A stretch of 64,000 nt of DNA, taken from contig RQTK01000048.1 in assembly GCA_003991915.1 (NCBI GenBank), positions 937,951 through 1,001,950 on the forward strand, read 5' to 3'. This document shows, one piece after another, positions 60,601 through 64,000 of this stretch. The translations under genes and the position numbers were made by a program. Every line of letters begins with the position of its first letter. Within the stretch, counting starts at the first letter, position 1. Source of the stretch: Elysia chlorotica. Its lineage: Eukaryota; Mollusca; Gastropoda; Plakobranchidae. The notes beneath the pieces were generated by a model that was not told the origin of the DNA, made no database searches, and saw only the letters and a list, made by a program, of their open reading frames with translations.

Positions 60601-62572
60601 GCGGATTGTAACTTCAAAAAGACCATGAGTGGAGGTTCCATAAATGGTCGTTGCTTCCTTTTATGGTCATCAAACTTCCACTCAGTTTTACATAAAACTA
60701 GGAAGGGAAAGTTTTGACCTGTCCAAGACGACCACCTGTCCAAGACGACCACTTTGACCCAGGATCTTCAGTGGTCGTCTTAGACAGGTTTGACTGTAGA
60801 ATAAAAAAAGGTTTAGAGCTATAAAAATAAAAGAATAATTTTAATAAATGTATGTTGTGGTAGTTTGATTATAAAAAAAAAAAGAAATAACTCATACAAT
60901 ACTTATTTTTTCTCTGCTACAATTCTTTCATTCAGATATAACCTTTTTATTCTACCCACTTCTAATTTTAATCAAAATGTACACAAACCTCTTTTCAAGA
61001 CAACTCAAGGATAGTTAACTCAACTGCTATACCTCAGTCTCTGAATTAATGATTTAAAAAACTATTGCCATTTGTCTAGTTCTACTTGCTCCATCTGCTA
61101 TTACTTTCCATTGGTGCTTTTTATTGTTCTTGATACCATTAGAACCTTTAAATATGAGAAAAACACAGTTATGTTTCCTAATGTTTTAACTGTCAGGAGA
61201 AAAACTTCAATTTCTTGTGATGGGAAAAAATCAACAACAAAAAAATCTAATAACATTTACTATAACAACTATTCTGCTGGGTAGATTTAATGCCATGTGC
61301 TTGAATTTTACTATTTAATCATTGACTTGTTTATAATTTTATGTTTAATTTGTTGGGAACTTTATCTTAGGTATGGGGTGGGGGGGGGGGGGGGGCGGGG
61401 GTAGAACATTTGCTTCCGACGCAAAAGGTTCAGGTTCGAGCACTGGCGATTGTGCCCTATTGGTTGGGTCGGTGTCAGTTTAATGTGACCGGCTGAGACA
61501 ATATAGACTATATAGTGCTGATGCAATATAGACTATATAGTGCTGATGTTGGACGTTAAACCAACTCAACAACTCAACATTATCTTAGAATGTGTTAGAC
61601 AATTCATTATTGTTTATTGTATTGTTGTTTATTATTGTATATTTTACCCGCTTTATTTTTGTCTGTTGTGTGATCCAGTTACCCAGGGTCAGCGCTGAAC
61701 ACTGTCGGACTGACAGCTGGAGACATGGTGGTGCTCAGCAGCGAGGATGGTCGGCTGATCGCTCTAGCGACGGGCTTTGTTCGAAACATTTCCTCCTCAC
61801 TGGTGGAGATTGTGGTGGATAGGTACAGACAACCGTAGCTTTTGCCCATTTCCTTCTTCTCCTTTTCTTTTCTGCACAGAAATTGAAGAGTTTATCAAAG
61901 AGTTGTTGAAAGTTAGATTCTATTCTTTTCATTTTATACATGGGGCAGATTGGACAGTTTGACACCAGGAGAACAAAGAACAGGAGAGAACAATTCTTGA
62001 AGACAAAACCCATGAGATCTTGAAGGGTTGTTGGGTTTAGTCTGCCTTCCGATAGCATAGAATCCACAAGTGTACATCAATCAATCTTAAACCCCTAACT
62101 TCAGCAAGGTTAGGCATCAAATCTCAAAGAAGTGAACTCAACCTGACCAGTAATGTCCCCTTGATTGTTCTCGCTCACTCAATGCACGTCAGCCAGGCCT
62201 CTCTACATACTTGGTCTTTGCTGGACCGCTATTTTAATATTGTTGTAAAAACAGATATGTCTAAAAGTATTAAGATTAAGAAACGTTGCCTATTTGTTTT
62301 GACTTGGTATTTTAAAAGCTGCTCCTCTGTGCAAGTTCATGGAAGTGCAAGTTTGCATGTTGGTTGTAACAGTGATGTGTATAAATATAATAATTTAAAT
62401 ACTTCTCATCCCATTAACCCCTGCTGTGACAATCTACTTTTCTCAGAGACTACCTTCACAACACAGCCTCGTACAGAGACGTCAAATTCCGACTGGACAG
62501 AAACAGCAGCTTTAGCACAGCAGGCTATCTCTACACAAACCTGGCCAGACTGATGGATCCCACGCCACAAGC
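42950..62572 (+). CDS. DNA2: DNA2 replication helicase/nuclease, N-terminal two-thirds
   Basis: Dna2 processes Okazaki flaps and resects DNA ends in the nucleus. Exons: 42950-42988, 43732-43773, 44532-47137, 48034-48102, 48707-48784, 48955-49113, 49703-49727, 50178-50326, 50758-50889, 52235-52291, 52817-52859, 53238-53330, 54040-54157, 56690-56853, 57790-57972, 58790-58909, 61679-61822 and 62447-62572. Phases match except between 54157 and 56690. About 895 residues precede the conserved core, far longer than in vertebrate DNA2. They include a PIP box (QTKISSFF) and low-complexity acidic/Ser sequence. The core then has the OB region, RecB-type nuclease motifs ([25 protein letters not shown] with Asp; PLELKTGK with Glu and Lys), and Fe-S cysteines ([19 protein letters not shown], Cx2Cx5C). 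Exons from 57790 on match the region before the helicase. The helicase domain is beyond the window. Confidence 0.93.
43073..43344. mobile_element. Small inverted-repeat element in DNA2 intron 1
   Basis: TGTGAGGCAACCAGGGACTG and following (43073-43100) is nearly complementary to 43319-43344. Between them lies AT-rich sequence with no coding content. Part of the right half (GCTTTTTAACACACT and CACCCTG..TGCCT) recurs near 48890-48930 in a later intron, so this is probably a repeated non-autonomous element. Confidence 0.65.
43747..43770 (+). other. PIP box (PCNA-interaction motif) in DNA2 exon 2
   Basis: The codons read QTKISSFF, an exact fit to the Q-x-x-[I/L/M]-x-x-[F/Y]-[F/Y] consensus. It lies about 19 residues from the start in a basic context, as PIP boxes near protein ends often do. 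Binding to PCNA is inferred. Confidence 0.75.
47138..48033. other. DNA2 intron 3
   Basis: No exon was seen. Near 47830-47852 the string AGATTCTACTGTA resembles the right terminus of the pogo-like MITE at 17122, but no left partner was found. Confidence 0.4.
48228..48370 (-). other. GC-rich block of unknown nature in DNA2 intron 4
   Basis: A compositional island sits in AT-rich intron sequence. It begins after TTTTTAGGTCTTGAAGGGCC and contains CCCGAGCCCGAGG, CAACGCCTAGTAACAGGC and CCTCTCAGGGTGGC. On the minus strand a frame reads [19 protein letters not shown] to a stop. It may be a retroelement fragment or a small ncRNA-derived repeat. I do not recognise it. Confidence 0.35.
50890..52234. 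other. DNA2 intron 9
   Basis: No coding exon was found between the matched exons. It contains extended A/T-rich decay (51640-51840). No SINE head is seen. Confidence 0.4.
54236..54300 (+). mobile_element. tRNA-like SINE head fragment
   Basis: GGGGTATCAATTGGTAGAGT followed by GGGCTTCCAATCGAAAAC looks like the 5' half of a tRNA-derived head. The B box and acceptor pairing are absent, so it is not an intact tRNA gene. Confidence 0.45.
54413..54654 (+). repeat. 52-bp perfect direct repeat, 190 apart
   Basis: CCACCTGGACATACGAACAA and the following 32 bases occur at 54413-54464 and again at 54603-54654. They lie in the long DNA2 intron after the exon at 54040. They could be the two ends of a small inserted element. 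Confidence 0.9.
55440..55795 (+). mobile_element. tRNA-derived SINE copy (plus), near full length
   Basis: The head has GGGGTAGAACATCGGCTTCC and B box GAGTTCGAATCC. The body has TTGTTGGGTCGGGGTCAG, TATAATGTGACCGGCTGAG, CATGGTATCCCGCCCTGTC and CACAATATAGCC. The tail GACGTTAAACCAACTCAAC ends in CAACAACAAC. It is the best-preserved family member in the window. Confidence 0.85.
56220..56680 (+). repeat. Degenerate tandem repeat before DNA2 exon 14
   Basis: Units of roughly 90-110 bases recur. Each has TTGTA(T/C)CA.., TTGATAAAA, CTTTAATTT and CTCATATTGATATT words. The array runs up to the acceptor used for the exon at 56690. Confidence 0.65.
57632..57680 (+). repeat. (ATT)n microsatellite in a DNA2 intron
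   Basis: A TTA trinucleotide array is followed by GTT units, about 110 bases upstream of the exon at 57790. Confidence 0.9.
58085..58300 (+). mobile_element. tRNA-derived SINE copy (diverged)
   Basis: The head has GGCTTAAGTGGTAGAGCACT with B-box remnants. The body contains CTTCTGGTTGGGTCAGTGTC, GTCTGGTATCCCGG and GATATAGGC. It lies in a DNA2 intron. Confidence 0.6.
59010..60050. mobile_element. SINE fragments in the DNA2 intron before exon 61679
   Basis: A tRNA-like head fragment (TTAGCTCAAGTGGTAGAGCT) lies at about 59012-59055. A later fragment has CGGTTTGAAACCC and CATAAAATTGTCAGGTGTTAG at about 59930-60030. The rest of this kilobase shows nothing recognisable. Confidence 0.5.
60249..60796. 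mobile_element. pogo/Tigger-like non-autonomous DNA transposon
   Basis: It starts CAGTCAAACCTGCTCAAGCG and ends in the complement of CAGTCAAACCTGTCTAAGAC. TA flanks it at 60247-60248 and 60797-60798. Sub-terminal units of GACGACCACCTGTC repeat at both ends. The interior (about 548 bases in total) has no transposase. The ends fit pogo-type Tc1/mariner elements. Confidence 0.88.
61376..61580 (+). mobile_element. tRNA-derived SINE copy (plus) after a poly-G tract
   Basis: After a run of G's comes GGTAGAACATTTGCTTCCGA, B box GGTTCGAGCAC, body TTGGTTGGGTCGGTGTCAG and TTTAATGTGACCGGCTGAG. The middle is deleted and ACTATATAGTGCTGATG is duplicated before the tail GACGTTAAACCAACTCAAC. It lies about 100 bases upstream of the DNA2 exon at 61679. 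Confidence 0.8.
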
Positions 62573-63632
62573 GTGAGTCACACTTGTCAACCTGTCAACG
62601 CTCACACAAAAACAACAACTTATCAGGAAAATAGACACATGGGCTAGAATAAACAAGGAGCAATTAAATTTAGACGCCTGAATTACCATGTATTTAGAAG
62701 TTACAGCAAATTGGGCTCTCTCTACACAAACCTGACCAGACTCATGTAGTGTTAAGGAAAGAGAGCGAGGAATTAGTTTTATCATTATATTTTAATGGTT
62801 TACCAGGTAATGGTATTGCTCAAATCCCTGAAGTTCACCAAAATTTATGGCTCTTGGCATAATCATAGACGCACAGGGAAGAAACAATCCAAAGATTATG
62901 TGCTTAAAGCTATAGAAACTCAGAACTTTAACGTTAATTGCGTTAATATATATATCGAAAGTGTAGATAGAACTAGTCAATTTTCAGCATGCAAAAAGGT
63001 ATTGTAGGAGAAAAGTGAAGAATTGAATGATAGACAGCATTGTTTGAAGAAAAAAAAAAAGCCACGCCCCCTGTAAATAAAAAACAGGACTGAAAATTAT
63101 TTTGTAATAAAATCAATACCGATACGGTAGAAATCATAATTCAATTTTTCGGGAATCTGTTAAAACTTTGAATAAAGAGGCTCCCAATTTCTAAAAGGGG
63201 CCTTGTTGAATTTAAAAAATGATGTAAATTAATTACATTAGACCTGCATGTGAGCCCTAACCAAATTGTCTGAACTTTTTCGCACCCATCACCATGACCA
63301 GTTTTGACTTAATGTCAACATTAAAAGAGGACACTTTTTAAACCTTAGGCAGTTCAGTGAAAATACTAAAGTAAATGATATAAATTTGTTTTGTCATGTC
63401 AAAGCTCTTAAAAAGTGAACAAGGATCTGTTTGACACTTAATTGATATCCTAGGCTACAGTTAAAAATTTGCCTGTTTTTCAGATTTGTTTACTATCTCA
63501 TTACGCTTTGTGCCAGATTTTAAGATGATTTATATAAAAGATATATTTCCCTACTTTGTGGCCAATGTAAAAAATCTGAAGGGATCATATGTCAAAATGT
63601 TGGAGGAAGAGACTCAGAGAGAGGGAGAGGGG

Positions 63633-63697
<65 letters not shown>

Positions 63698-63699
63698 AG

Positions 63700-63786
<87 letters not shown>

Positions 63787-64000
63787 GGGAGGGAGGGAGG
63801 GAGGGAACCTGAATTTAGTTAGTCTAGTATACTTTTGTTTAGTTCAGCCGAGAAACTTACAGATCTAGGACATAACTATTTAAATTATGTGAGAACTCCG
63901 GTATGGTAGGATCAAATTTTACATAACTTGGTCTATTTGATGTTAAGAGTATAATACAAATGAAAGTCAATTGTCAAGAAAGAGATTAACGATAATCAAT
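62573..64000. repeat. Terminal intron stretch with a GA microsatellite
   Basis: This is probably the next DNA2 intron. No further helicase exon was found. A segment at 62713-62746 resembles the last exon (62523-62556). An interrupted (GA)n array with GGGA units covers about 63617-63804; the Glu/Arg frame over it is an artefact. Confidence 0.7.

Noticed and set aside
63486..63812. Glu/Arg-rich frame at the right end
   Set aside because: It is a translation of the GA microsatellite.

Overview
The window is eukaryotic, intron-rich and AT-rich nuclear DNA. It most likely comes from a mollusc, probably a gastropod. Exons are short and bounded by GT-AG sites. Introns are full of microsatellites, minisatellites, tRNA-derived SINEs and short terminal-inverted-repeat elements, and no operon-like packing is seen. 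The species call is inference from protein style and repeat style, not from a match.

Layout from left to right: (1) 957-6274, plus strand: the last five coding exons of an inward-rectifier K+ (Kir) channel; its 5' end lies outside the window. Three of its introns hold different tandem repeats. (2) 7549-10383, minus strand: a two-exon alpha/beta hydrolase of the hormone-sensitive-lipase-like esterase type, with two long (CTA)n arrays in its intron. (3) 10.4-17.3 kb: gene-poor, with SINEs and a frame-broken piggyBac transposase relic (12.15-13.2 kb). (4) 17304-21511, minus strand: a three-exon coiled-coil gene of the CCDC92 type. (5) 22-29.3 kb: no supported gene. (6) 29507-38483, minus strand: a ten-exon gene whose exons join in one frame into a 356-residue protein with an RLR/MDA5-like CARD, a Tyr/Pro-rich linker and a C-terminal SH2-like domain that lacks the usual phosphotyrosine-binding Arg. 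(7) 38.5-42.9 kb: repeats and no supported gene. (8) 42950-62572, plus strand: the 5' two-thirds of DNA2, the replication and repair nuclease-helicase. It has an unusually long N-terminal region carrying a PCNA-interaction (PIP) box, then an OB fold, RecB-type nuclease motifs and Fe-S cysteines. The helicase exons lie beyond the window. (9) The last 1.4 kb holds only repeats.

The genes do not form a pathway. The CARD-SH2 gene and DNA2 are divergently arranged, about 4.5 kb apart. The best candidate for something not yet described is the CARD-SH2-like adaptor. Next are the PIP box on the extended DNA2 N-terminus and a Kir intron made largely of repeats that resemble its own 5' splice site.
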